64,000 nt of DNA, taken from the NCBI GenBank assembly GCA_942493145.1, contig OW818679.1, forward strand, positions 4,092,001 through 4,156,000. Direction: 5' to 3'. A program made the translations under genes and the position numbers. Source of the DNA: ENR-C20 sp942493145. Its GTDB lineage: Bacteria; Bacillota; Clostridia; Acetivibrionales; DTU013. Positions 16,310-25,900 of the stretch are shown in pieces (the first letter of the stretch is position 1; the number at the start of each line of letters is the position of its first letter). The notes under the pieces were generated by a model. The model was not told where the DNA came from. It made no database searches and worked only from the letters and a program-made list of their open reading frames with translations.

Positions 16310-17332
16310 TTAATTGCTCAACTTTCCCACCTGCTGATTTATTACAACCAGGTCGACGCCAATATAGTAATACTTGAGTATCTCGCTGTATATGCCTCCC
16401 CTTTTGGCAAGATAATTTGCCCCATACTGGCTCATCCCTACACCGTGGCCATACCCATAGGTTGTTATTGTAAGGGTTTCCTTATCTGTTTTTTCAATTG
16501 CAAAATTGGCTGATTTAAGTTCAAAGAGCACCCGGAATTCGGTACCTTTCATTTCTACATCTGCTACCTTCAAAGTGTCTACCCTTCCTCCCGAGGTATG
16601 GTCAATGATTTTTATACACCTGGGTACATCAATAGCCTCAATATCAATTCCAGGATAAGCGTTATTCATTTTTTTAACAAAGTCCTTGATTTTTATCTTT
16701 ATAACATTTCTATATGCTTTAGAGTCCTCTTCTCCCCTGCTTACAACACTCCTGAGATAAGGCACACTAACTCCCTCCCAGACTTCTTCACAGTTTTCAG
16801 TCCTTCCACCGCTGTTTGAATGGAAAAGTGCATTTGCCGTTTCACCTTCATATTCCAACACTACACCCTTTGTCCCATTTACGGCCTTTTCTATCCTGCT
16901 CCAGTTTCGTGAAGCAAACAGGATACCCCACTTCTTTTTAGCTTCTGCCTTGCTGATCCATGCCTGGCAATGACACGGGTTGGTACATATGGGTATACCG
17001 TCGTGGTCTCCTTCTTTGCATTTGTATGTGCCATTAAGTCTTCCGTATGCAAATGTTCGCGCCGCAACCGCTTGTGCCTTCAATGCCTCCAATTCAAAAT
17101 CCGCCGGCATCTCAGCTGCTACAACCCCTTTTATATATTCTTCCAGGTCCATTATTACCTGCTTTTTTATAACATGATCATATATATTTATTGTCGTTGA
17201 ATCTACTGTCGGCTGTTCTTTAGCTTTATAAGGCTCATTTTCTACAGACGCCCCGCATCCTCTGACCATTGCCAACGGCAGAATAATGATGACCGCCAAC
17301 ATAACAATTGCATATCCCATCAGCTTTTTCAT
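16310..17332 (-). CDS. spoIID: Stage II sporulation protein D, lytic transglycosylase
   Basis: The 340-residue product starts with a membrane anchor (YAIVMLAVIIILPLAMV). The SpoIID core follows: GVVAAEMPADFELEALKAQ, then AQAVAARTFAYGR, a CxC-containing zinc-like loop (CTNPCHCQAW), FHSNSGGRTENCEEVW and near the end GYGHGVGMSQYGA. SpoIID cuts glycan strands during engulfment at the mother-cell membrane. The start ATG has a GGAGG site 5 nt upstream. A promoter-like pair upstream (17367-17397) is shared with the recombinase operon of the spoIIID element. Confidence 0.93.
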   Translation of the reverse strand: MKKLMGYAIVMLAVIIILPLAMVRGCGASVENEPYKAKEQPTVDSTTINIYDHVIKKQVIMDLEEYIKGVVAAEMPADFELEALKAQAVAARTFAYGRLNGTYKCKEGDHDGIPICTNPCHCQAWISKAEAKKKWGILFASRNWSRIEKAVNGTKGVVLEYEGETANALFHSNSGGRTENCEEVWEGVSVPYLRSVVSRGEEDSKAYRNVIKIKIKDFVKKMNNAYPGIDIEAIDVPRCIKIIDHTSGGRVDTLKVADVEMKGTEFRVLFELKSANFAIEKTDKETLTITTYGYGHGVGMSQYGANYLAKRGGIYSEILKYYYIGVDLVVINQQVGKLSN

Positions 17333-17366
17333 ATTGCCTCCATATTACGGGATTAAAATACAATTA

Positions 17367-17397
17367 ATTATATTCAGCGGTCATGTAATTAATTACC
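17367..17397 (-). promoter_or_regulatory. Putative sporulation promoter of spoIID
   Basis: GGTAAT (17392-17397) and AATATAAT (17367-17374) with a 17-nt spacer on the minus strand, 35 nt before the start codon. The same arrangement precedes the recombinase operon at 7868-7898. Confidence 0.4.
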
Positions 17398-17426
17398 TAC
17401 TTGTCCTTATATCTTCCTTAACCCTG

Positions 17427-18704
17427 TTATCCCAAAGTATGTTTGTCCTCCAACCTTTGAATGTTGGCGCCAAGTGCCTGAAGCTTCTTTTCCATGCCTG
17501 CATATCCCCTGTCAATATGCTCGATATCCGATATTTCTGTAGTGCCTTCTGCTCCCAGACCTGCGATTACCAATGCCGCACCCGCTCTCAGGTCAGTTGC
17601 CTTGACCTGAGCTCCGCTAAGCCTGTCAGAGCCTTCAACAATTGCACTTCGCCCTTCGACTCTTATATTTGCTCCCATCCTTTTTAGCTCACAAACGTGC
17701 ATGAACCGGTTTTCAAAAACAGTTTCGATTATCATGCTTGTGCCGGTCGCGATGCTCATAAGTGCAGTCATCTGCGACTGCATATCTGTAGGAAACCCGG
17801 GATACGGAAGCGTCTTGATGTCCACCGCTTTGAGTCCCGACCTGTTTGTTCCGCAGACACGGATGCTGTTGAGTTCCTCGCTTACCTCGATTCCGGCTTC
17901 CTTAAGTTTTGCGCTTACAGGACTTACATGCTCAGGAATAATATTATCAATTACCAGGTCGCCTCCGGTTATTGCAGCAGCTACCATGAACGTACCCGCT
18001 TCTATCCGGTCGGGTATAATGTTATGGTTTGCCGCCTTTAGTCTTCTTACACCGGTTATCTTTATGGTATCTGTACCAGCTCCCTTTATATCTGCGCCCA
18101 TTGATGAAAGATATGTAGCAAGATCAACGATTTCAGGCTCAATTGCTGCATTTTCAATGGTTGTAACACCATCTGCGGTAGCAGCTGCCATCATTATGTT
18201 TTCTGTTGCCCCTACGCTTGGAAAATCGAGGTATATTTTCTCTCCATTAAGCTTTCCGGATATACGGGCTTCAACATATCCATGTCCCTGGGTTATTGTC
18301 GCTCCCATAGCAGCAAAACCTTTCAGATGCAGGTCAATGGGTCTGGAACCTATTGCACAGCCTCCCGGGAGTGAAATCCTGGCATATCCGGTCCTCGCAA
18401 GCAGCGGCCCCATAATCAGAAAGGATGCCCTCAATTTGTTCACAAGCTCGTAAGGTGCAGTTGAAGAGGATATTTCCGGCGAGTTCACCGTCAACACCCC
18501 TCCGGAAAGATCGATTTCGACCCCAAGTGATTCAATGAGGTCACACATGATTTTAACATCATTTAAAAATGGTATTTCTTCGATTACAGTTTTTCCTTCA
18601 GCGAGTAAGGATGCCGCGATAACAGGCAAAACAGCGTTTTTGGCGCCGCTGATCCTTACTTTTCCAATAAGAGGCACTCCTCCGCAAATAACAAAAGTGG
18701 ACAT
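17427..18704 (-). CDS. murA: UDP-N-acetylglucosamine 1-carboxyvinyltransferase
   Basis: The 425-residue enzyme matches the usual MurA length. It transfers enolpyruvate from PEP to UDP-GlcNAc, the first committed step of peptidoglycan synthesis in the cytoplasm. Visible marks are GAKNAVLPVIAASLLAEG at the N-terminus (substrate-binding Lys and Asn), the catalytic loop PGGCAIGSRPIDLH with Cys116, the FPSVGATENIMMAA motif, and the C-terminal DLRAGAALVIAGL and HIDRGYAGME. It stands directly upstream of spoIID, as murAA does in Bacillus. The start ATG follows a purine-rich AGGGGGAGAA site. Confidence 0.94.
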   Translation of the reverse strand: MSTFVICGGVPLIGKVRISGAKNAVLPVIAASLLAEGKTVIEEIPFLNDVKIMCDLIESLGVEIDLSGGVLTVNSPEISSSTAPYELVNKLRASFLIMGPLLARTGYARISLPGGCAIGSRPIDLHLKGFAAMGATITQGHGYVEARISGKLNGEKIYLDFPSVGATENIMMAAATADGVTTIENAAIEPEIVDLATYLSSMGADIKGAGTDTIKITGVRRLKAANHNIIPDRIEAGTFMVAAAITGGDLVIDNIIPEHVSPVSAKLKEAGIEVSEELNSIRVCGTNRSGLKAVDIKTLPYPGFPTDMQSQMTALMSIATGTSMIIETVFENRFMHVCELKRMGANIRVEGRSAIVEGSDRLSGAQVKATDLRAGAALVIAGLGAEGTTEISDIEHIDRGYAGMEKKLQALGANIQRLEDKHTLG

Positions 18705-18847
18705 TTTTGTTCTCCCCCTTAGTCTTTAGTGCATTTAGTATTTGTTTACATAACAACATATTTTTTCACAGCACTTTAAATCCGTTAAAATTATTGCCTC
18801 TTTGAAAGGGGACTATACATGAAATTATTATTAAAACGGCTGTATTT

Positions 18848-18880
18848 AGCCATCCGGCGGCATTACGCCGCCAGACGGCT
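18848..18880. terminator. Strong GC-rich hairpin between the SLH gene and murA
   Basis: Arms 18848-18861 and 18867-18880 pair over 14 bp with two mismatches around ATTAC. The hairpin lies 35 bp after the 18915 stop codon. On the minus strand it is followed by AAATACAGCCGTTTT, so it is only a fair intrinsic terminator. The remainder of 18705-18914 shows nothing else. Confidence 0.5.
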
Positions 18881-18914
18881 TTTGTTAGACATTCCCAGAA
18901 TTATTACCAGAAAA

Positions 18915-21900
18915 TCACAGTTCCCCGGAAAAAACTAGAAGTTTTTCGAGCAAAATCATCAATTCGCCCCGCGTTATGGGATCCTTCGGTCCGAAGACAT
19001 TGCTGAACCTGCTTATAATAATGCCATTTTCCACAGCATATTTAATTTTTGGTAAATATTTGGATGATATTTCTGACGCATCCTTGTAAACACCAGTGTC
19101 ATCCCTTGATGCAACTGCCTTTTCGGAGGATTTCAACTCATATATCCTGATAGTCATCGATACAAGCTTCTCCCTGGTACATTCCACCGAGGGCTGCACA
19201 GCATCGGCAGCACTTAAAAGGCCGGCTTTTACCGCAACATTCAGATAGTTAGATCCATAGCTGTAATCTATCATATCAAGCATGAATTTTACGGCATCAC
19301 CATTGGTGACATATTTCTCCGGTTCGAAGGTCCTGTCCGTAACTACCCTTATCTCATGTACCGAAGCCACATTGTTGATCGAGGTCCTCGCCCAATGCTT
19401 CGAAGTATCATCGAAATAATTCTCACCAGGCTCCGCAACCGCCATCCTGCCGGTCTCACCTGCTTCAAAGCTCAGGTATCCGATACTGTTGTCGGGGTCA
19501 AAGGTGGCGGTTGTATCCTTTTTGATCCACTTGACCTTCTCTTCAGGAAGGATATAGCCTGAAGTCAAACCTTCTGTATACCATCTGACACTGGAGTATT
19601 CATAGACCACCTTCAGCGGCTTTTCAAATTTATTGATCTCTGAAATACTTCCATTCAATGCCTCTGTTATGCTCAACTGGGTTGCAGATGTCTTTAATGC
19701 AAGGTTTGTGGTATCGGTATCTGCAACAGCTCCCTCGAGCAGGATGTGGAAGGCGAAAACCGTTTCCTTCGATTGGACTGCCGAAGCAACCACATTATCC
19801 GTTATAAATACTCCCGGACGTACAACAATCGTATTCTTGTCCGTTTTTATCAGCAGGTTTTCACCTATTGCAGAAAGCGCCCTCAACACCTTTCCTGATA
19901 CTGATAATGTTACTATCTGGGTTCCGCTGGGCGCATCAGTAAGATCGACAAGGTAATCCAGCTTCCTGTCGTTCTGCACATGGTTGATGAACCGCTCGGC
20001 ATTGATTCCGACAATCCTTGCACTCCAGATATGGTTGACTGCAGCATAGTCTATCACTATGAAATCCCCGCTCAACACATTTTCCACATCCTGATCGGAA
20101 TCGTAATCGTCCTGGCTCCGCTCAGTTCTCACAATAACGCTCTGAGTGGGATTGGATTTCAATTCCTTTTCCGGGTCATAGGCATACAGTCTCGCGTAAT
20201 ATCTCAGATTGGATCTGAGCCCTGAAACAGTGTATTCCGAAACCTCACCGGCTTCATATACTTTCGCATCGGTGTAATTTATATCTGTTGCTACTTCAAG
20301 TATGTATTCAAGCCCCTCTATCATAATCCATTCGTAGGTAATCGAATTTTTTGTCACTGCATCATCTGAATTTTTTACTCCAAAGCCTTTCGGCGTTTCA
20401 GGCGGCATATATGCCTTTGTTTTCAGGATCAGTGAATCGCTCCATTCGGAACGGCTGGTTTCACCGGCTGCGTTGGATGCCTCGGCCTGTATCCAGAAGT
20501 AATATATGGTACTGGGGGTAAGGTCTGAAAGCTTATAATACGACGTACCGATCAGTTCATCGGCAGTAATTTCGATGCTGTCCGATGCTGACTCTATATC
20601 ATCCGTTGTCGAGTACTTGAGGTAGTAGTTGTAATTGGCTACAGTGGTCCAGCCCAGATTCACATAGGTATCTGCTGCCTCATAGTAGTTGAATAAAGGG
20701 ACTGTGGGCTTTTCAAGCGGTATTAGAAGGTCAGGGTTTGTGGTGACTATTATGGGGTCGGATGGGCCGGAAATAAGGCTTACTGTCCTCCTGGCCGCTC
20801 TAAGCCAAATTATATATGTCATATTGGGCTCAAGACCTTCGATGGTTATGTCCAGGTTATGCTTCTTCCCATCACGGATCGAGCCTGCGTCGGTTATAAC
20901 CTCATCAGTGTCGTTGGCAGTGACCGGGAATCCTGTTATCCTGTCCGCAGTAAGTGTCTCAAGGGTGCTGTAATCGAACCCATCAACATATTCAATGCAC
21001 CCCACATCAATGGTTACGCCTCCATCATATTCTACGATCCTGTAGAGCAACCGCTCTTCAGCGGTAAGCCGTTCCCCGACGGGCAGAAGGTCCGGAGAAC
21101 TGGACGCCTTTTCCGTCTCAAGTCTTGATACCAGTGTATCGTCAATATCATCAAGCGCTTCCGGCGTCACGTACACCCATTCACCCCTGCCGTCACTGAG
21201 AGTGGTATACATCTCATACCATTTGTTCATTAGGGTAACGGTCGCAGAAGTACCGGTTACCGCTTCAATTCCGTCGGTTATTTTTATTGCAAAAGGCGGT
21301 CGGTTGGGCACAACAGGCTGATCGATGGGACCGCTTGCCGGTGTGATGATTATCTTAATCGCAGGCAGAGACTCGTACATTGTGGTGGTCAGCTTGTTGT
21401 TCACAAATTCCACATAAGCCTTCTTGGCAACGATTTTAAAATAGTAGGTGGAGTTTGCTGTGAGTCCATTGATGACATATTTGTAGCCAAGCAGGTTCGT
21501 ACCGCTCATTACGTTGTTGTTAGTCGTCATGCTCACTTCAGAAGCTATTAATGAAGATGACGGTGGGTCATCTATAAGGCTTGAGTCGGTTATCAGCCAT
21601 ATATCGTAAACCATGTCGGTATCGACAGTGCCGTCACCCTTTTTGGGTGTCCTCCACAGCAGTGTGGCGCTGTTGGAGGTTAGCCTCTCCTCATAGCTGA
21701 TTATTGGGATGCCGGCGTTGGTAAACTCTTTGACAAGCTCCGGCACCCCTGGATTGGCTGGTGCTGCCGTCTCTTTGACGAATATCTTCTGTGAGACTAT
21801 ATCGATTCCAGGGTATATATCCGCTCCATTCTCCGTTACAATAGCTCTTATTATATAATAATTGGTCAATTCTTCGGGTGTAACCGTCAAATAGAATACA

Positions 21901-22889
21901 GTATCGTCCGTTGAAGCCATGTATTGCTCAAGTGAGCCTGTTTCGTTCGAGCCCTTGTAAATCATGTAGGTAATGTTCAAATCCTCGCTGCTGAGGCCTG
22001 TCACAACCGGGCTCCACTCCATCTTCCATATGGTGCCGTCATCGGTGGTCGCCATTTTTGTAGTGGTTGCAAGAATATAGCTTGAGACGGTTACCGTATT
22101 ACTCTCTTCTGTATGATAGAGTCCTGTATCTGAAATGTCAGGTACAATTTTAATGTAGTAGACCCTTCCCGAGTCGCTTACATTATGAATATATTCGAGC
22201 TTTCCGGATGACTCGTCCACGGTCACCGGTCCGGTGGAGCTGATATCCTCTTCATTGATATATATGGGTTGTGTATTTGTAAAGGAGCTGTTTTCTGAAA
22301 TATAAAGCTTGTAATCGATACGGCTTCCTGCATTCCATACGTCATCCCATTGTATCATTATCTGGCTGTCCTCATAAGCATATGCATTGAGCGCAATATC
22401 AGTCAGGAACCTTACGGTGTTTGACCTTGCTGATTCAGCGCTGCTGAAGGACGTATCATCGATGGAGTATGTATAATATGCCCTGGTATATGCATAGTAA
22501 ACTGTCCCTGAATCAAGTTCGTCCATCCTCATTTCATTTTCAGCGCCCACTGCCGTCGATGCAGGAACATCCGATTCTTTCAGCTCAAGCGGATTTGATG
22601 CCTTATAGGGTTTGTTTATGGGCAGGAGATAATAGTTAAGGAAATAGCCTGTAACATTTAGGGGAGGATTTGTGGGAAGTGTCAATGCATCGCCCCTCAA
22701 ATCGGCATAATATTTATTTATCTCATTATAGCCTATGGCCGGCTGGAAGTTGGATATGGCCTCAATGTGCAGATTTTCCGGATCCGGCTGTATGGCTACA
22801 GCTGCAAATACACTGCTCACAGGACCTGCCAGCTGTAGTGCTATTATCATCGTCAATATCAAACTTAGTATTATTCTCGCTTTTTTCAT
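18915..22889 (-). CDS. Giant surface protein with fibronectin-III repeats and C-terminal SLH domains
   Basis: About 1324 residues from the ATG at 22889 (GGAGG site 6 nt upstream; 20 further upstream codons lack one). A signal peptide (KKARIILSLILTMIIALQLA, cleaved near VFAA) is followed by about seven fibronectin-type-III-like repeats. Typical pieces are NSATLLWRTPKKGDG, LTANSTYYFKIVAKK and LTPSTIYYFWIQAEA. A segment RALSAIGENLLIKTD matches one in the neighbouring paralogue. The last 165 or so residues hold three S-layer-homology repeats (FGPKDPITRGELMILLEKLL at the end), which bind the pyruvylated wall polymer. It is exported and wall-anchored; the function of the repeats is unknown. It is very likely a tandem duplicate of the next gene upstream. 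Confidence 0.85.
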   Translation of the reverse strand: MKKARIILSLILTMIIALQLAGPVSSVFAAVAIQPDPENLHIEAISNFQPAIGYNEINKYYADLRGDALTLPTNPPLNVTGYFLNYYLLPINKPYKASNPLELKESDVPASTAVGAENEMRMDELDSGTVYYAYTRAYYTYSIDDTSFSSAESARSNTVRFLTDIALNAYAYEDSQIMIQWDDVWNAGSRIDYKLYISENSSFTNTQPIYINEEDISSTGPVTVDESSGKLEYIHNVSDSGRVYYIKIVPDISDTGLYHTEESNTVTVSSYILATTTKMATTDDGTIWKMEWSPVVTGLSSEDLNITYMIYKGSNETGSLEQYMASTDDTVFYLTVTPEELTNYYIIRAIVTENGADIYPGIDIVSQKIFVKETAAPANPGVPELVKEFTNAGIPIISYEERLTSNSATLLWRTPKKGDGTVDTDMVYDIWLITDSSLIDDPPSSSLIASEVSMTTNNNVMSGTNLLGYKYVINGLTANSTYYFKIVAKKAYVEFVNNKLTTTMYESLPAIKIIITPASGPIDQPVVPNRPPFAIKITDGIEAVTGTSATVTLMNKWYEMYTTLSDGRGEWVYVTPEALDDIDDTLVSRLETEKASSSPDLLPVGERLTAEERLLYRIVEYDGGVTIDVGCIEYVDGFDYSTLETLTADRITGFPVTANDTDEVITDAGSIRDGKKHNLDITIEGLEPNMTYIIWLRAARRTVSLISGPSDPIIVTTNPDLLIPLEKPTVPLFNYYEAADTYVNLGWTTVANYNYYLKYSTTDDIESASDSIEITADELIGTSYYKLSDLTPSTIYYFWIQAEASNAAGETSRSEWSDSLILKTKAYMPPETPKGFGVKNSDDAVTKNSITYEWIMIEGLEYILEVATDINYTDAKVYEAGEVSEYTVSGLRSNLRYYARLYAYDPEKELKSNPTQSVIVRTERSQDDYDSDQDVENVLSGDFIVIDYAAVNHIWSARIVGINAERFINHVQNDRKLDYLVDLTDAPSGTQIVTLSVSGKVLRALSAIGENLLIKTDKNTIVVRPGVFITDNVVASAVQSKETVFAFHILLEGAVADTDTTNLALKTSATQLSITEALNGSISEINKFEKPLKVVYEYSSVRWYTEGLTSGYILPEEKVKWIKKDTTATFDPDNSIGYLSFEAGETGRMAVAEPGENYFDDTSKHWARTSINNVASVHEIRVVTDRTFEPEKYVTNGDAVKFMLDMIDYSYGSNYLNVAVKAGLLSAADAVQPSVECTREKLVSMTIRIYELKSSEKAVASRDDTGVYKDASEISSKYLPKIKYAVENGIIISRFSNVFGPKDPITRGELMILLEKLLVFSGEL

Positions 22890-22922
22890 TATTGCCTCCA
22901 TGTCCCCGTTGTACCAGATGAA

Positions 22923-22953
22923 TTGTCTCATTGGACTCATTGGTCTCATTGGA
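22923..22953. repeat. Short 9-bp tandem repeat before the SLH gene
   Basis: TCATTGGAC, TCATTGGTC and TCATTGGAC run in tandem in the small gap between the two SLH-protein genes. Confidence 0.7.
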
Positions 22954-22964
22954 CTCCTCGGATT

Positions 22965-25900
22965 TTACTCCGAAATGTCCCCTGTCAGCTGCAGCAGTTT
23001 TACAAAGGCGGCTGCAGTTTCAGCTCTTGTCATTGTTCCGTTTGGTTTGAAATTACCGTCCGAATCGACGCTCATGACCTTCAGGTCCAGCGCAGCAAGC
23101 ACAGGATTGTAAAACTTGTCCAAAATGCCTGTTTCGTCACTTATATATATAGTGGCACCCGGTTTCATACTGCCCGGGCTCAACCCCTTTTTGACTTCAA
23201 TCAGTTTGATCAGTACCGCAGCTGTCTCCTGCCGTTTCACACTCTTCAGCAGCCCCGTAGGACTGAAAATGTCATCAAGCCCAAGTCTTGTAGATTTCTG
23301 CCTTATCGTCAGACCATAGTTTTCATTGGCCTTGCCCGTAACTTTTTCATACAACAGGACAATCTCGCTGCAGGCAACTATGTTTTCCGGGGCGAAAGTA
23401 CTGCCGCTGCCTGTGAATACTTCACTGAGATCATACCTGGTTGTAAGCCTGGTGATATATGTACTAGCCCAGTAGCTGCCGTCAATATCGGTTGTCATGC
23501 TCTTTGCTGCCAGTATAACGTATTCGCCCGTTCCTGTGATATTGAAAATCAGGCTGCCTGAGGTCTGGCCCACATTGCTGCTGAGCTTCTGCCAGGCTTT
23601 TGCATCATCATACAGGACATACGGCGATTTCACCCCATCCGAACTGATATAATTGAGCTTTGCCGCCATAGGTGAATTGAACCTTTGTATGCTCTGCACG
23701 GCTGTACTCAGCCTCGCTGCCTCAAAGGCAGTGTTGATGTAATTCGAAAGCTGATCCTCAATGACTTCAACCAGAGTATTGGTGTATCCCTCCAGGATTT
23801 TATATGAATCTGTTCCTGACCCTATGTACGTGTTGAGCAGTACGGACAGGGTCTCCGAAACAAGGCCTGAATCTTTATTGTACAACTTATCATCGATAAG
23901 CTTCTTCAAATTGGCAGAAGATATCGACGTCCCCTGTGCAAGGACGTCCATGCTGTTAACCGTCGAAGCAAGTACCTGTGTCGAAGGTATGGCTTTTGAA
24001 GGACCACTTGATCGGTTTATAGTGATCTGCAGATAGATATCTTCCACATTCGACATGGCATCCAGTGTTTTAATCTGCTCGCTGTTTACCGTATCAAGGC
24101 TGCCAGGTTTCAATGTGTATTCAGCCCCCGATGTCCTTATGAGAAGGTTTTTCCCCTTTGAATTCAATGCCCTGACCACTGCCAACGGCACATACACCAC
24201 ATCGGAGTAGGTTGTGGAGGAATACTCTGAAATATCAAGGGTAATACCAGCTCCGGAGGCATAATTCACCATGTTTACAGCTGGCTCACTTTTTATGAGT
24301 ATTTTGGTAGGTGCTCCGGATGTTGCCACCCTCCAGTACCATTCCATCTCCATATCCTCAATCTTGTCGCGGAAGACAGCTTCTGTCTGTTCCTGCCTGT
24401 CAGTGTCATCATAGTCACTCTGGTTGAATTCTGTCCTGATGTTCACAGGTCCGGCATACTTGGAGTATGATGTGTTGGCCAGGTCAACGGAGTCCACCTT
24501 TAATGACCTTACTTTAATATAGTATTTTACATTTGACCTGAGGGTCTGATGTGTCGTCACATCATCGGTCAGTGCCACCTCCATGCTCTTTATCCTGGCA
24601 TGGAACTGCTGATAGTCGGTAGTCGAAGTCACTTTGGTTTCTTCCCAGTAATAAGGAAGGACATATCCGTTTTTATCAGTATACATTTCAAGGTCCGCCG
24701 ATGTCAGCGTCGTATAATCAGCTTCTCCTTCAGCACGTATTGCCAGTTCATATGAAGAGTAGTCGTCAACAGGCGTTCCTACCCATGCGACCTCTATCTC
24801 ATGTGCTCCGTCGCGTGTTGCCACTCCGCTGTCAGAATATACTTCATTGGTCTTGTTCGAGCCCCTGTATACCCTGATATCATAATACGCTCCCAGCTCC
24901 AGTCCATAAAGCCTGCCGTAGAAAGTACTGCCATCTTCATCGGCAACCACTGTGCTTGCCGATCTTGTTACCAATATGTAATTCGAATCGCCGGATTTCT
25001 TAATGTATATATAGAAGTCCTCAGCTGTCACACCAGCAGTTGCATCCGTCCAGAAAAATCCCAGCCGCACATCGCTTACCGCAAGCAGGGAGGTCGGAGC
25101 TTCAATAAGGGATGTGGTGACAGGTATGCTTACCCATACACTTTCGCTGACCGTATCTGCGTCTATCACCCTTACCGCCTTGAGGCTGAAATAGTAAAGC
25201 TTGTTGGGAAACATCCTCAAATCGACCACATATGTACATGTATTCGTTTCGCTGTTATAGGTGAATTTGCCCTGTTGATTTCCGAGGTGCGGTGGATTTT
25301 CGGGGTCCAGATATACCTTGTCGTTATCCGCATCCCCATCACTGATTTCATCATATGCTGCAAGGAAGCTAAGATACTCCTCATCGTTTGAGTACGCCGG
25401 TAACTGATCGGTTGTCGCTACCCTGGAAGAAGTCCTGATCAGCTCGTAGATCACATCGTCCTCGATGCGCTCCCATGTAAGGGTCACACTCCTGCCGGTC
25501 ACGATCTGGTTTCCTGAGCTATCGGTTGCAATGGCTAAATCCACTGGAGCAAGGGGCTTCCTTGTTGTATCATCCGGTACATTCACCACCAGCTCAACTG
25601 TCGTTACCGACAGGATTGCCGTGTTCCTTGAGGGCATTGTAACGGGTTCTTCTACAGCCAATTTGTCGGTTATCACAAGCCTTATCTTCATAATGTAGTA
25701 ATATGTTGTGTTTGGCTGAAGGCTACTGCCAAAACGGGTATATCGGAGCGCCTGATCTGTGCCGGCGGCCCCTCCCTCAAATTGTGATATCCTCGCCACT
25801 ATCGACGTACTTGTTGGATCGTCTGAGCCTGTGAATATGACATCCTCGTCTGTGTGCTCAGTGGTACCGACCAGTGTGAACTCCGTATCAGTCCTGGTGT